From Stereum hirsutum FP-91666 SS1 (taxonomy: Eukaryota; Basidiomycota; Agaricomycetes; Russulales; Stereaceae), in the NCBI RefSeq assembly GCF_000264905.1, contig NW_006763131.1, forward strand, positions 1,165,253-1,229,252: a DNA stretch of 64,000 nt, given 5' to 3'. Under the pieces are notes generated by a model, which searched no databases, was not told the origin of the DNA, and saw only the letters and a program-made list of their open reading frames with translations. Shown here piece after piece: positions 28,587 to 41,020 of this stretch. The stretch's first letter is position 1, and each line of letters opens with the position of its first letter. The position numbers and the translations under genes were made by a program.

Positions 28587-29862
28587 GCCCATCACTTCTC
28601 CCTCATCTCGTAGCTGGCTCGTCTAAGACGTCTTCGCCACCACCCGGTCCCACTCCTTCCACTGGGCCCACCATTCTCACATCTGCAGGCCCACAAATAT
28701 CAAACGGCTCCAGTCCTGCTCCTGCACATGAACCGCAAAGCTATCCAACAGGCCCACAACTACCTCCAAGCTCTAATCCAGGACCTCCTAGGTACGAAGA
28801 GGAGGAGGAAGAAGAAGAGGATGACTACGCCCCTGCTCTTCCGCCAGATCTTGCTGCCTCCCGGTCTGGCACCAACTCCTCTGCGGGACCACCGAAGAGG
28901 GTGCTAGGACCTTCTATGGGACCTGCAAGAAGAGAGGAAGAGGAAGAGAGTGAGGACGAGGTTGGACCGGTTCCGTTGCCACAGGGGGTTGTGCTTGAAG
29001 AGGAGGACGGTGTCAGGGAGTTTTTGGAGAAGGAGGAGCAGAGGCGGAAAGCCATCGAGGTACGTCTAATAATCTATCTATATCAGTAATAGGCTGCTGT
29101 AACTGTGTGCCCGCATCGCCCTTTCGTCCTGTAGGAGGCTGCGAAGCCCAAAGCTTTGAAGCGAGAGGAGTGGATGTTGGTTCCTCCCTCAGCATCTGAC
29201 CTCCTAAGCAGTGAGTCAGCTTTCTTCGACACAAACTCTCGCATATGGTCAAGTCTCACCGCTCCTTTTAACTAGATATCGACCCAACAAAGCTCACCAA
29301 ATCCCGTCAATTCTCTCGCTCCACGGCCCCTTCCCGCGGCCAGACAGATAACTCCCTCTGGACTGAGACTCCGGCCGAACGACAACAACGACTAGCGGAC
29401 GAAGTGTCAGGAAAAAAGAGACGAGCTGAGAATGGTCCGAGCAGGGAGGAACTTGAGGCAGAGGAGGAGGCTCGGAAGCGGAGAAAGAAGGATATGGAAC
29501 TGAAGAGGGACGTCGAAGAGCACACGGTAAGCTCATCCCATCTCTCTTCACGTCGCTTTTTGTTATCTCTGGGGCGGCGACTCTTCCAATCATGTCTACC
29601 TAACTCGGTGCTGAACTCTGACTTGACACTCGGTCCCATCTAGCGCAAAACCCGCGGTCCCTCCCTGATCGACGCCCACGATTCAGGTTCGAAATCCACA
29701 CAACCTGCAGAAAAGGACGAGGTACCTGGTGTATGGGATCATTCAAGAGACATGGGGCTAGGTGGCAGACTCATGGACGAGAAGGACCGGAGGAAGATGA
29801 TCAACGACGCAAAGGGGCTGTCAGAACGCTTCGGCAGTGGAAGTCGCGGAGGGTTCTTGTAG
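28574..29862 (+). CDS. GPALPP-motif / DUF3752 protein
   Basis: Four exons (28574-29059, 29135-29210, 29276-29526, 29644-29862) give 343 aa. The N-terminus repeats short GP-x-LPP-like motifs (IGPSLLPH, GPQLPPS and PALPPDL) among acidic runs. Then come EEWMLVPPSASDLL, a Lys/Arg/Glu-rich coiled segment (GKKRRAENGPSREELEAEEE) and a C-terminal RxFDR-like region (DMGLGGRLMDEKDRRKMINDAKGLSERF). This order is that of the GPALPP1/DUF3752 family, nuclear proteins of poorly known function. The gene follows an overlapping 64-aa ORF in a different frame. Confidence 0.85.
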
Positions 29863-30710
29863 GACGCTATTGACCAAGAACATGTTGTATCTTTATTTCG
29901 GATGCAAGTGATGAGTATGTATGCAAAAACGGACGCTTTTGTGAGTCGTTGCAAACTGAATATGTTGGCAACTCAGCACCTCCGTCGTGATCACGCCACA
30001 TGCAAAGTGCCACACCTCCGAGACATCACGCCAACCCGCCGGCTTTCCCTGGCCCGTGCCACTTCTGAAGCCTGCCCTAAACAGCACATCGTATATAATC
30101 CTGCCCACCCCCGTCCCTCCCTTTTCCCCATCTCTTGTGCTCGGGCACGTACATGCGGCAGTGAAGTCTCGACTGAGCCCATGTCTTTTGCTGATTGCAA
30201 ATTACACATCCGAATCCGTCTATTAGCTTCGGCTTTTAGCAATTTTTGGACAACACCCTCCCCTCTCTTCTCTTTCCTCGGTTTGAGCTTGATGGACCTT
30301 CTTGGGCCTCAGTGAAGGAGTCTGAAGCGGGACTTCCGAGAGGTGTGCATATGGTGGATTCGGTCTGTAGTAGAATAGTGCCAAATATAATTGATGTTTC
30401 CTTCTAATTCTCTTGGTGTGATTTCTGCGAAATTTCTGAGTACTTTGAGTCCTGTGAGTGATAGTTCAGAGGATGTGGTCATTGCAGTTTATGTACTGCC
30501 TTGTCTGTACCATGGTTTTGTGGGTCCATATTTATGGATAATGTCACATCATTTATACGGGCGGATGTTGTCGAGTGGCGGGAGGGGGTGAGACAGCATT
30601 GAGATAATTAGCAGATCTCCAGTGCCGTAGCGAGATAGAATTCACACTGCTCTCGCAAGTACAACATCCATACCTCAGTCAGTTCACACAATCTGGTCTC
30701 TTCCAAAGTT
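29863..30710. other. Intergenic
   Basis: About 850 bp with no supportable gene; frames at 29902-30315 show no domain or splice logic. It is probably the 3' UTR of the GPALPP gene plus the promoter of the next gene. Confidence 0.4.
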
Positions 30711-31163
30711 ATGATTTTGCTATTACTGACCGCAACACGGTTGCTTACAGTCATGCTCATCGTCGGAGGCTATCTAATAACCGTAGAGCAACTCATCGCC
30801 ATAGGCAAGCGCCGCGGCCTCGACATCCAATCCGCATCACACACCCACATGTTGAACAACTCGTGGCAGTCCAAGGGAATCTACGGTGTCTACGCCATCC
30901 CCGTCCTCCACCCTCGCGGGATGCCCAACGAACCCGCGCAAAACTGGATCATCATCGCCAGCGACCGGAGAGTCGTCCTGGACATGCACCCCATGTATGT
31001 GAAGTCGATCGAGGAGCCTGTGACGGGACCGGGCGCAGAGTCGAAGGAGTGGTTGAAGTTTAATGGCATTGAAGATGCCAAGTGGGCGACAGTGGTGGAT
31101 CCCTACTTTGACTTTGCATTCCTTGAGAATGGGGAACTTGCAGGGGATCCGACCATGGATTAG
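30711..31163 (+). CDS. Small protein with an N-terminal membrane or signal segment
   Basis: An intronless frame of 150 aa from an ATG at 30711. Residues 1-25 are strongly hydrophobic (MILLLLTATRLLTVMLIVGG), fitting a membrane anchor or signal sequence. The rest is a folded-looking domain (GIYGVYAIPVLHPRG, NWIIIASDRRVVLDMHPMYV, an acidic tail). No family was recognised. Third-position bias supports real coding. A missed 5' exon is possible. Confidence 0.6.
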   Translation: MILLLLTATRLLTVMLIVGGYLITVEQLIAIGKRRGLDIQSASHTHMLNNSWQSKGIYGVYAIPVLHPRGMPNEPAQNWIIIASDRRVVLDMHPMYVKSIEEPVTGPGAESKEWLKFNGIEDAKWATVVDPYFDFAFLENGELAGDPTMD

Positions 31164-31582
31164 TGCGTGGTTCGGGCTGGCTTGGACTCGTAGTGAGCTG
31201 CTCGAAACGAGGCACGTACTGAATATATAGAAACGACAACGAAACCGACACGATACTGTACATACAACATCTCCATATATCACCCAACAACCAAACGACC
31301 AAATGAGAACGTGAAGATGAGACTGCGAGCAAGAACAACAGAGCGCATTCGTGATATAAAGTACAGAGGAAAAGGTAGTAAAGAATTCGAGGAAATGGCG
31401 TATTCTGGGCAAGTAAAGTGGTTGGCATGCCCATTTAGACGAGTCGAAAGAGATGCTATGCGATTTGTGGATGGAAGGCGTGAAGGCAGCGGAAAGCGAA
31501 AGACGGCACAGCAGCGAGCAAAGGAGAGGGTGGAAGAAAAGTCAAAAAAGATACAGTAAATGAAGACGTCGTTTAGTTGTTC
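31164..31582. other. Intergenic, convergent 3' ends
   Basis: About 420 bp, purine-rich on the plus strand, between the small membrane protein gene and the stop of the minus-strand Ser/Pro-rich gene. Nothing further was seen. Confidence 0.4.
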
Positions 31583-32930
31583 TCAGCGTACGCCCACTCC
31601 GGGTGAGCCGAAAGCAGTGACGCTGCGAAGGACCTCCGACCCTGCTCGTAGGAATGACGCTCGACTGGGCAGATGTATACGTATTTTCGGAGACGTAGAT
31701 GGTGACTGAGTCGGCGACCCGATATTTGGCGATGACGATACAGTGGATTCCGAAGGGGTCCGAGGGCTTGAGACGGTAGGGATCGGAGAGGAATCAAGGG
31801 TTGGGAGCGAGAAGAAAGGATTTGGTTCTGAGGGTAAAGATGTCGAGATCATGTCCTGAGGGTGGGAAGGTGTCGTAGATATTGAGTCTGCCTGCTCTCG
31901 AGGCAAGCGGGGATGGAACAGGTCGTCGACTGAGGCATTTGTGCTAGGGATCGGAGAGAGCACGGGTCGAGAGCGGGATATCAATGGTGGAAGGTGAAGC
32001 TCAGCGGGCCCATCCTCTGGGCTTTCACCCACGGCTTGATCGTTGCTGTCGTCCGACTCCGTGCTCTCATCGCTGGGCGGCTTGGGCGCCTTCAGCTCGT
32101 CCTCAGCTCTGATCCCCTTGACGCGATCCACCTCGTCGACAGAGACAGTCAAAAACCCTTGCGGCTCATCTATGACGTCCGAGGTATCGGTACTGCGGAT
32201 GTCGTGCGCTGCCTTGGTCAACCCGATGATGCTCATATCGTGGCACAGATGGTGAGTGTGAACTCTTCTACGCGCATGAGGGGGAGCGTCCACACTGAGG
32301 CTACGTTTTTTTCTCGCCGCGCGAGTAAAGTGCTCCGTCCAGTTATCACCTTCGGCGAGAGATTGTTCGGTGATAGAGACGCAATCAACGCAGCATGGCC
32401 TCAGCGGTACGGTCGCGAGGTCATGGCGAGTGGCTGTCGGTAAAGACGGGCGACGGGGGCGATGCAGAGGTGGAGACGACGGATCGCGATGAATGAGACA
32501 AGGGGAAGGTGGGTGGTGTTCGTCGAAGAGACCAGAACGACCTGGAGAGGGTGACCTCATAGATAGCCTACGACCAAGCACAAGATACATAAACAAGATA
32601 TCCAAGATTAAACAAGGGCGTGAGGACGAACCTAGGTATGGCTACGGTGAGGGAAAAATGGTCGGGCTCATCCACCGCAGACTGGCTCGGAGGGGAAGAA
32701 GGTTGCCCATTAGGTGGCGTAGCATCCGGGCTGATGTTGCCTCTCCTCTTCCAAAGGGGCACAGAATAGGATTTGGATACAAATCTGGGTAGTGGGATGC
32801 GCGAGCGGGTGATATTGTCGGGTATGAGAACACACTCCTCGTCGAAGCGAACCTCGAGATGAGTGTTAGACATTTGGAGATGATTGCTCGCACCGGTGGC
32901 TTCTGTGAGTGGTGATGAAGAGAAAGACAT
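31583..32930 (-). CDS. Ser/Pro-rich protein of unknown function
   Basis: Two exons (32930-32632, 32567-31583) with a 64-bp intron give 427 aa. The N-terminal ~70 residues look folded and conserved (LEVRFDEECVLIPDN, then RFVSKSYSVPLWKRR). The KSYSLPLW-type motif reminds me of uncharacterised fungal proteins, but I cannot name the family. The rest is disordered: His/Arg-rich, then acidic (ESTESDDSNDQ), then a long Ser/Thr/Pro region with many SP/TP sites, ending in a short basic-hydrophobic helix (RASFLRAGSEVLRSVTAFG). It is probably a phosphoregulated scaffold or regulatory protein (inference from composition). Confidence 0.72.
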
Positions 32931-33653
32931 GGGCGGGATTATAACAGAGGGCAGCGATGTGCTGCCCGACTCGACCCGACCCGACGAAGACTGGCGGTGA
33001 GAGTCGCTGCTCTTAGGCTGGAGCTCGACGCCCGTTCTCGAGCGTTACGGCGCCTCGAGGCGAATGCGGGGGTGGCGCTGCTGCAGATCACACGCTCCCC
33101 ACATGATCAAAGCCTGAAGCCAAAATATTGCAAATTATCGCAATCGACTACGCCGCACACGATCTCATTCACACTGGGCCACACAGTTCGGACGAATATC
33201 CTATCCGCGTACTTGTTCGCAGACGATGCTGACCTTCAAGACGAGGACACTTAGCCACCCTTGTTTCATCTCTAGCGCTCTGACACATGGCTGTAGGCGC
33301 CGCTTCACAAACTTGGCGGCGTCAGAATTTAGAAACCCCCCTCCCGTTCATTTGACCCGCTGAACCCGGACGTGCCATAATTTTGAATTATGTATGAGAG
33401 CAGCCATGCAAGTCTGTGTTATATTTCGTCCCATTTCACTGGGCAGCACTCATCATCAGAAGCGCAAATTCTCATCCTGGGCAACAATGAAATGTACTTG
33501 TTCGATGCTCAGTCAGCTGTAGCGGCGTCTAGTCAGCATCTCTGCAGTCTCTGTCATTCGCCCTGCTGGTATCTCTAAGCTCTACGGCTATAGTACTACT
33601 TATACCACCACCAAATGATGCTCTGGATTATCATCGTTTAGAAACACATTCAG
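32931..33653. other. Intergenic, divergent promoters
   Basis: About 720 bp between the Ser/Pro-rich gene (minus) and the NmrA-like gene (plus). No coding signal. Confidence 0.4.
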
Positions 33654-34665
33654 ATGGCCTCTCCCACTATCCTCGTCACAGGCGCCACAGGCGGTCTCGG
33701 AGCCTCAGTCCTGCGCACCTTGCTCGACAAAAACCTTGCTCCTCCATCTTCGTTCATTGCGTCTTCCCGCCGAGAATCATCTCGAGACCGTTTCACTTCT
33801 CTGGGCGTGCAATTCCGCGTAGTGGACTTCGACGACCAGGAGCGCCTTGAGACCACATTCGATGGAGTAGACAAGCTGTTCTTCGTCAGCACCGATACTT
33901 TCGATATACAGAAGCGTGTCAGGCAGCACAGAAACGTTATAGAGGCTGCTCAACGTGCTGGAGTCGGTCATGTGTACTATTCCTCGTTAGCTTGGGGAGG
34001 GTACGGGAATGACTCGAAGATAGACGTGCAGCAGGCGCATCTCATCACAGAGAAGATGCTAGAAGAGTGCGTTCCGTTTTATCTCTTCACATTCGCTCGT
34101 GGGTTTCATCTGACATGAAATCGAGTGTAGGTCATCCCTCGTATACACTAGCGTCCGTATGGGAGTCTACGCCGACGCATTCCCGCTCTTCATGGACTGG
34201 TTCCCTACCACGCAAACCATCTACGTTCCACCCAACACCGGACGTATCGCCTACGCGTCTCGCGAAGAGCTAGGAGAAGCCACAGCCCACCTCATGCTCC
34301 TCCAATCTCCCGAAAGACTATCTCGCAAGATCGCTCTCCTTACCGGTCCCGAAGCCGCCTCTTTCGAAGATATCGTCAAAGTCATCAACGAGACCACAGG
34401 GCGAAATGTACGCATCGAGGAGGTGCCGTTGAACGAATGGGTGGACAAGATGGTCGAAGTGGATCAGGGAGGAAAGGGGAGGGCGTTCTTCGAGAAGAGG
34501 GTATCGTGGCATGAAGGGACCGCAAAGGGAGATGGTGAGACGGTGGATCCTCTGATGGGGGAGCTGCTGGGTAGACAACCAAAAACAGGCACAGAGATGG
34601 TTAGAGGGCTGTTGGAGAAGAACAGGGATTATACTTGGCATCAGAACTACGCCAAACTTCACTAG
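33654..34665 (+). CDS. NmrA-like NAD(P)-binding protein
   Basis: Two exons (33654-34066, 34131-34665) give 315 aa. The atypical SDR/NmrA fold is clear: the N-terminal nucleotide loop VTGATGGLGASV, an SRRESSRDR stretch after strand 2 suited to NADP, DFDDQERLETTFDGVDKLFFVS, and YYSSLAWGG followed by a helix. The C-terminal half (RIAYASREELGEATAHLML, LTGPEAASFEDIVKVIN) matches HSCARG/QOR2-type members. Relatives are either redox-sensing regulators or small quinone/NADPH reductases. The exact role is open. The splice joins LEE to SSLVYTSVRMG. Confidence 0.85.
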
Positions 34666-35694
34666 TACGAATCGCATCTCTACTCACGCAGCCTGGGTTT
34701 TTGCCTCATATATCTCATTTGAGTCGTAGACGGTCGGATATAACCTCGCCCTGTATAAAGTTTATTGGCCGAGTCGCATCTACTGCACCTATCGATTATG
34801 CCATCTATAGCCATTCTTTCACCTCAGCAACACCGCATCGCGAGAAGTCCGGTATAGGCTACTGGTAGATTGGACAGTGCAGGATGAGAAGAAGCTGCTA
34901 GCGAACTGAGGGCAACTACCACCGTCTCCCAATACCTCAATATCGAACCCACGCACTGGATGATGGCCTCCGTCCATAGTAGCTGCCAAATCTTGAGTTA
35001 CAGTTATGTGAGCGCGAAGTCACTTTCCATCTGAATTTCTCCGTGCGATGCCTCAGGCCTCAACTGTGACCGGAATGACTTCCAGTGATCGTGATGAAAC
35101 TCAAAGTGAGTGGTCAACGCATGTCAATGCCCACCGACTTGTATGTGAGCCCGGGGCGTGCGTCCAGCTAGTGTAATTATCGGTATCCCGCCTGTAGGGA
35201 CCTATATACAGCTCTTGCGCCCCTCGGCGTACGTATTCACTTCCGAATGCCGGGTCCTCCGAGGCAATGATCATCTTCTCTTAACAAGTTGTAGTCTATG
35301 CTGTATACATATAGATGAGAACAGAAACGTCTACTAAATCATGGAATGTAACAGCACTCAACCCGGACCACCACCGCAGTTCACAGGGAGAATAATCTTC
35401 CTTGAACACTGGTACCGCCGCTACCCCAAGCTACGAAGACGTCGACTTACCGTCTATTACCGGCATGCACCTCAAACCCTACCCAGAGTGCATGATGTAT
35501 GTCCCTCTGGTCAGTGGTCCGTCGCGTCCCAAAGCTTCGAGTAGCTTTCTGAGTCCGTCACTCAGACAACAAATGCAGAGCTTCCACCAAGCAGTGTACG
35601 ATCACCGCGACGCAGCGGCGGTCCAGCCTGAACCGTAGATCCTGGCAGACCGGTTTTTCCCTGACCCCAGCCCCAGCATGGCACACCATCTCGT

Positions 35695-35796
35695 TCTGCC
35701 ATTACAGCGCTTTTCACCTCGATGCGGAATCGCGCGTTTCGCGATTTCGTGTTGCCACATGCTCGCCACAGACGTGTGAGCTGACCTACTGGGACC
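35695..35796 (-). repeat. Dispersed repeat, copy 1
   Basis: Read on the minus strand, this matches 36172-36281 over about 100 bp with scattered mismatches. Shared blocks include GGGGTCCC, TGTGGCAACACGAAA, CCGCATCGAGGTGAA and CGCTGTAAT. It is a diverged, inverted copy. Confidence 0.7.
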
Positions 35797-36171
35797 CCGA
35801 ACCACCTGGTAAGATCCGGCACTTGCACATGCACAAGGTCGAGAGAATATGATTGGAAAAGAGCACCAAATTGGCCGCATGGAGTATGTAACTCATCTCT
35901 CTACAGAATCTGCAGCCATCAGGCCCATATTCAGGAGGGATCATACTAAAACATTGATGAAAGTTGTATATTATGTGATTGTTGACTTCCGACAGTGCTC
36001 CCTAATAGATATTGTCTCTCAGCGATTGCCTGAACCACAAAGATATAAGTATGGATGAATTGCGAATTTTTCGGAAGCATAACACAGTCGCTCTGGCGAG
36101 AGGAATGACTTGTGACACTGAGTTGCGGCTGGCCACAGCAATGCTGCAAGTGGCGCTGATTTTTGCAACAG

Positions 36172-36281
36172 GGGTCCCTGCGCGGTGAGCTCCGATCTGC
36201 TCCGAGAGCCGTGGCGAGACTGTGGCAACACGAAAATTCGAAACGCGTTTTTCCGCATCGAGGTGAATGTCGCTGTAATAT
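36172..36281 (+). repeat. Dispersed repeat, copy 2
   Basis: It pairs with the inverted copy at 35695-35796. The downstream tail CTGTAATATTCACGCGT resembles a piece of SDR intron 6 (near 25722-25737), hinting at a small interspersed family (MITE- or SINE-like). Confidence 0.65.
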
Positions 36282-37976
36282 TCACGCGTCTCAGACCTTT
36301 TCTCCCAGGCAACGATAATTCGAAATCGAAGACCGAACCAAACCGAATAATAGATAAAAAGAGGATCGAGCTTCGAGAGGCAGACACGAATGTAAAGAGA
36401 TTCAGTGGTTGACAACGAACAAAAGTCAAAGGATATGCCGGAAAACAGGGCGGAATGATAACACAGTGGAACCGAAAACCCGAGGGAGGGATGAGTTGAC
36501 GAAAAAAAAAGGGGGGAACTGTCTTGTATATCGGACGAACAAACGATAAGGAAGGATTCCAAAGCCGTAACAGAAAATGAGGACTGGGAAACTACGCGAC
36601 GTATAGCCTATAACGGTGACAAAAAGCGAGACCTAGGGCATGGGGGGAGGTCGAGAGGGACGAAAAGCGAGGAGGCGAAAGACAAAGCTGGATAGCAGAA
36701 TAAACATAGACCGATCGAGAGGGTGAGACGTGGACGTCAAACCGAACCGATGAAAGAATAAATGAATGAATGACGTAAGAGCGAGCGAAGGTAGGGTTGA
36801 GTCGATCGACCATGCGACGGGGAAAGAGAGGAGAGGTGGTGAGGGATACAATGAAAAGTGCGGTCGGTCGACGATGCTTGGATGAAAGAGACGGAGGGGC
36901 GAAATTGCATGCAATGAACGAGGCAGAACACGTCGGAAAGCTGGAAGCGAAGAGCGGGCACGAAAAAAGGGAATCGAAGTGAAAGCTGATATGGTATACA
37001 CTGAACATTAAAAAGGTTCATAGGAAAACATGGGGACGGGGAAAGGCGACAAGAAGATAGGAACCGAAGAGAAGGAACCCGCATATTCGACGAACGAGAC
37101 GGACAGGACACGACCCGACCAAGTGGTCACTGTGACAATGACTCTGGTACATCTCTGACCAGGTCAGGCACTGTAGTATGGACCGTGTACACTGTTGATC
37201 ATGACGATGGCGTTGTCAGAGCATGATTTCCCGAATCTAAAATCGAAAGGATGTTCGTTAGCGTACGTTATATCGGTCCGTGGGATTAGCAGACGGTCTG
37301 GCCGTGATCGAAGGGGGATGAAGGGGTTCGCTTGCGCTCGGCAACCGGCCGACCCTTCTCATTGGTTCGGGATCGATGGGAAGGAAAAATACAGAAGAAT
37401 GGGTATGCACTCACATTCTTACTGATGATGGAACTAGAATGCGGAGGAATTTGTTTGGTTTGGGTGCAGTTGCGCGCACAATGTTTGATTCCCGTCGGTT
37501 CCGACGATAAATATTGATTGAGCGCATGCAAATGGTGGTTAATGAAACGAATGATCAGAACGGCGGATAGGATAGGACAAAACAAGACGGGAGAACAATG
37601 GAAGGCGATAAGATAGGGATAAAACATGGACAAGAATGCGATACAACGAGAGCAAACGAGCGAAAGCCAAGACGACACGGGGGTGGAGACCAGACGAGAT
37701 CACAGATAGACAAGTGAAACATATAAAGCACATGATGACATGATATGGGTGGGTGCGCATGCGCTAGTGAACTCGGAAGGATGCAGTGTGCACGCACGCA
37801 TGCATGGGGACCCAATAGCCCAATATTGGACTTGTGGAGAAGCAGTTTCCCCGGCGCAGCTCAACGGTAGCACCATAGAATAGGCTCGTGCCAACCCGTG
37901 GGCAGAACGAAAGAAGATAATGATGCAAGGTCTCGCGACAGCGAAGGTGAGAAATAGATGCGTGTAGATAGAAGAA

Positions 37977-39717
37977 TTAAATCAAAGCGGCGACTTCTAG
38001 GTTATTGCGAAGAACGATGCTGAAGTAATGAGGAGGGACATACGACGATACAAACGATTGAGCACGGTTGGCTGGCAAAGATACAAGGGAAAGACAATGG
38101 GTCAAGGGAAGAAAGACTCACTCTGCAAAGGAAAGAGAATCAGCGCTGAACCTAGCTAACATCAAAACGGATGGGCGCTTACCTTCAACAGCTGCCATAA
38201 CCACTCTCAACAAAGCCGTGTCCGTCGCCGTAGTAATACTTGGAATACGGTCATTACCAATAGGGGCTGAGAACGCGAGACCAAGTAAACATACTGTATA
38301 TAGATTTCTCGCTCTTTCGATCGGCCAGCCTTCTGAGCTAGACGTGCAAACCGCTTCTTGAAATATTCGCGACCCTCGCGTGCGTTTGCTGGTGGGCCCT
38401 CGTAATCCTATGACAGACGATTCCTGTAAGTAAAGGAGCAGACGTGACCACCCAAGGTATAGCACTTACCGGGAAGAAGTTCTTGATATCAGAGTGTTCA
38501 ACCTTGGCCTCGAACAGATCATTTTTGTTGAGGAATAGAATCTACGGCAATAGATATGAGAAACGAAGTCCGAAGAAAGAGCGGAGAGACATACAATAGA
38601 TGTTGCCTTGAACCACTGGGAATGGCATATTGAGTCCCAGATAGTCATAGCATCCTGCATTTGGTTCTGTACGGACAGTCAGTTGCGTCGCAATCTCGGA
38701 CATCTAATAGAAGCGCTTACCGCGTCCTTGTCCTCCACAAGGCACTGGTCGTAGCCGCTCAAGCTGACTAGGAAAAGAATACTTGTGACATCCTGGAAAC
38801 AATGAATCCACTTTCTTCGCTCGCTCTTCTGCCCGCCAACATCAACCATCAGCATCTCATGATCTCGGAGCTGGAAGACGGTCTCGGTAATGCCGATTGT
38901 TCTTGCTCGACAGCGAACGATGTCTTGCTCGGTTGGGATGTAGTCAATGGAGAAAAGTCGCTCTAGGTCCGAGTAGAAGTACGACAAGCTGTCAAAGGAG
39001 TAGTGAGAATCACCGTAATTGCGATTCGGAGGCGAAATCGTACTTTTCTGGCAGGGCGGCTTCGTTTCCTCTTTCCCAAGCCTTCTGTACCATTGGGTCT
39101 GACCATAGTGACTGCAGGGGACCCATGAAACTCGTGGGAAATGGCTCTCCATCTCGGATATCGGCCGCGTTCTCGATCATGTCGACGTAGTCGACGTTCT
39201 CCGGTGTAACTTCGAGACCCATGTCCTCCATGGCATCGAGTAGGTACTTGAGACCATGGGTAAGATTGTTGAAGACCAATTGCCGGTAGCTCTCGACTTC
39301 GTTTGACGTGAAGGGAATCTTGTGGATGAGGCGCATTTGCTGAGATAGCGGATCCGTTGAGCGCTCTTTCGGCGGCTTGCAACATGTATTTCAAAGGGTT
39401 GACTCACCTTCAAGATTGTTGACTTCCCTGAGTCTCCAGACCCGAGTAGCAGCACCTGGGAGCATACTTCGGTACCCACGACTGATGCCAGAGATAAAGA
39501 AACGTACTTTAACTTGAACAGCAAGCTTCGTCTTCGCCTGCACACCATTGCTAGTTAGCGTGCGCCACAAAACTTGAAGGCGCATGGGGATGCAAAGGTG
39601 CACTGCAGCGAGAATAGAGTGAAAGCTCACCTCCTTCAATACCTTCTCAGCCTCACGATGCCGCTGTTTGTCATCTTCTGATATCTCGATGCCACCTGAT
39701 GACGTGCAGATACCCAT
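37977..39717 (-). CDS. Heterotrimeric G-protein alpha subunit
   Basis: Eleven exons (39717-39631, 39537-39508, 39455-39408, 39339-39044, 38988-38721, 38666-38595, 38541-38470, 38407-38295, 38238-38183, 38122, 38019-37977) give 361 aa. The protein transmits signals from seven-helix receptors. The N-terminus MGICTSS offers Gly2 for myristoylation and Cys4 for palmitoylation. GTPase motifs are present: P-loop GSGDSGKST, switch I RARTIGIT, switch [14 protein letters not shown] with the catalytic Gln, NKND and [14 protein letters not shown] in place of GAGESGKS, and NKND for NKKD, suggest a lineage-specific rather than canonical group I subunit. The C-terminal receptor-binding helix ([15 protein letters not shown]) reads only if the single base at 38122 is spliced as an exon; it supplies the middle base of the conserved Asp codon. 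Other joins end in short unrelated tails. Confidence 0.92.
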
Positions 39718-41020
39718 GTTTTGGGAGCAGTTTCACGGCAGCGATGTAATTATTACTCGAGATGACGACCTGGTCTGAGCTGGAGGGATCTGATGATGGG
39801 GTAAGAGCGAAGAATGTAGGCCTCAGAGAGGGCGGGCTGGCGAGAGGCAAAGGCGGTGGGTGGGTGAGAACGAGTGGATTGATGGTCAAAGAAGCAGGAC
39901 GCTTGCCGTGATCCCGCGGGCGCTGGCCGGGACGAGACCGGAGTGTGCGTAGGAGTTGCCAAATAAGACAGAAGAAAAAAAGGAGATGGTAAAGAAACAA
40001 GAGGAAAAGAGCGGGAGGGACGCGGGCGGGCGGAGACGACGACGACGGTGAGGAGGAGGAGGACAAGAGCACCGGGCACGGGGAAGAAGGAAACAACGGC
40101 GGGTCTCTCGCGCTTTCGGTATTTTACGTACGGCCAATTCTATTCGGAGCCTGCAATATCCATCCAATTCACTCCTTCGATCCGTCACTTTTCTTCCTGC
40201 AACAACCCCGCAACCGAGCCCCGCCCAGCCGCATCAGCATCAGCGCACCAACTGTCGAGGTGCGACGTCTTCTGAGCTTGAGTCTATTCTAACACTTCTT
40301 TAATTTTGTTTACTTCGTATACACGGAACATATTCCATAGGTAATTCGGGCTGAACGACAGGCTGTTTGGCAGACAGGCCGTGTGCCTAGGTACGGTCGA
40401 CGACAGTGATCAGGTCACCTATCGACCTTCGTCGCATCAGTCAAGCCCTCCGGCGGTCTTACCCGGCTGCGAACGCGACTGACAGTGACATCTGGTATGG
40501 TCCTGTCAGGCGTCATCTAAAATAGCTCTCAATCAATGGCCTTCTTTCCGATTCACTGAGGCAGCCATCTAGCCTGTGGTGATGTCTCGGTTCATATGTA
40601 TGGAGAAAATAAAAGATGTCCCTTCCGACCTGCGAGTTCAATGGGACAATTCCATAAGGGTGCACGGAACAGGACCACACAAGGCCTCAGGTACCGTCGA
40701 CTCATCGTCAGTGTCGCTGTCGATCAGCGCTGGATAGTCTGAAGTACTAAGTAGTGCCAAACAAGCGCAAGACGGGAAGGAAGGTATAAGCCGCTCAGAG
40801 GCAGATTATCATTCGTTGGTGGATATCAACATCCGTTCATGTTGGAGCCCATGTGGTGAGCTTCCCTTCGCCTCTGACGCAAGCACTGTTGCATTGTATT
40901 ATGAGATGATCGCCTCATCACCTCATCACCTCTCCCTCACCCCTTCCACTGCCACTGCTCGCAAGGGACGCTGCATCTCAACCTCAACAACTACCGACCA
41001 TTTCCGACCACACTTGCTGT
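39718..41020. other. G-alpha upstream region and 5' side of an unknown gene
   Basis: About 1.3 kb. The first 400 bp (minus-strand leader of G-alpha) are pyrimidine-rich on the minus strand, as in strong fungal promoters. A plus frame near 40816-41020 may belong to the exon that follows but shows no clear start. Confidence 0.35.

Larger units (their letters stand above)
34666..37976. other. Gene-poor region with dispersed repeat copies
   Basis: About 3.3 kb. A plus frame around 35404-35637 reads as a plausible peptide (SYEDVDLPSITGMHLKPYP, then LRQQMQSFHQAVYDH) and may be a small gene or an exon; I could not complete it. Two diverged inverted copies of one repeat lie at 35.70-35.80 and 36.17-36.28 kb. 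From 36.4 to 37.97 kb the plus strand is purine-rich and no gene is visible; part is likely the 3' UTR of G-alpha. Confidence 0.4.

Noticed and set aside
36002..37111. Cys/Ser/Phe-rich minus-strand frames of 120-190 codons
   Set aside because: They arise from a purine-rich plus strand; the peptides look random and there is no start context or domain.
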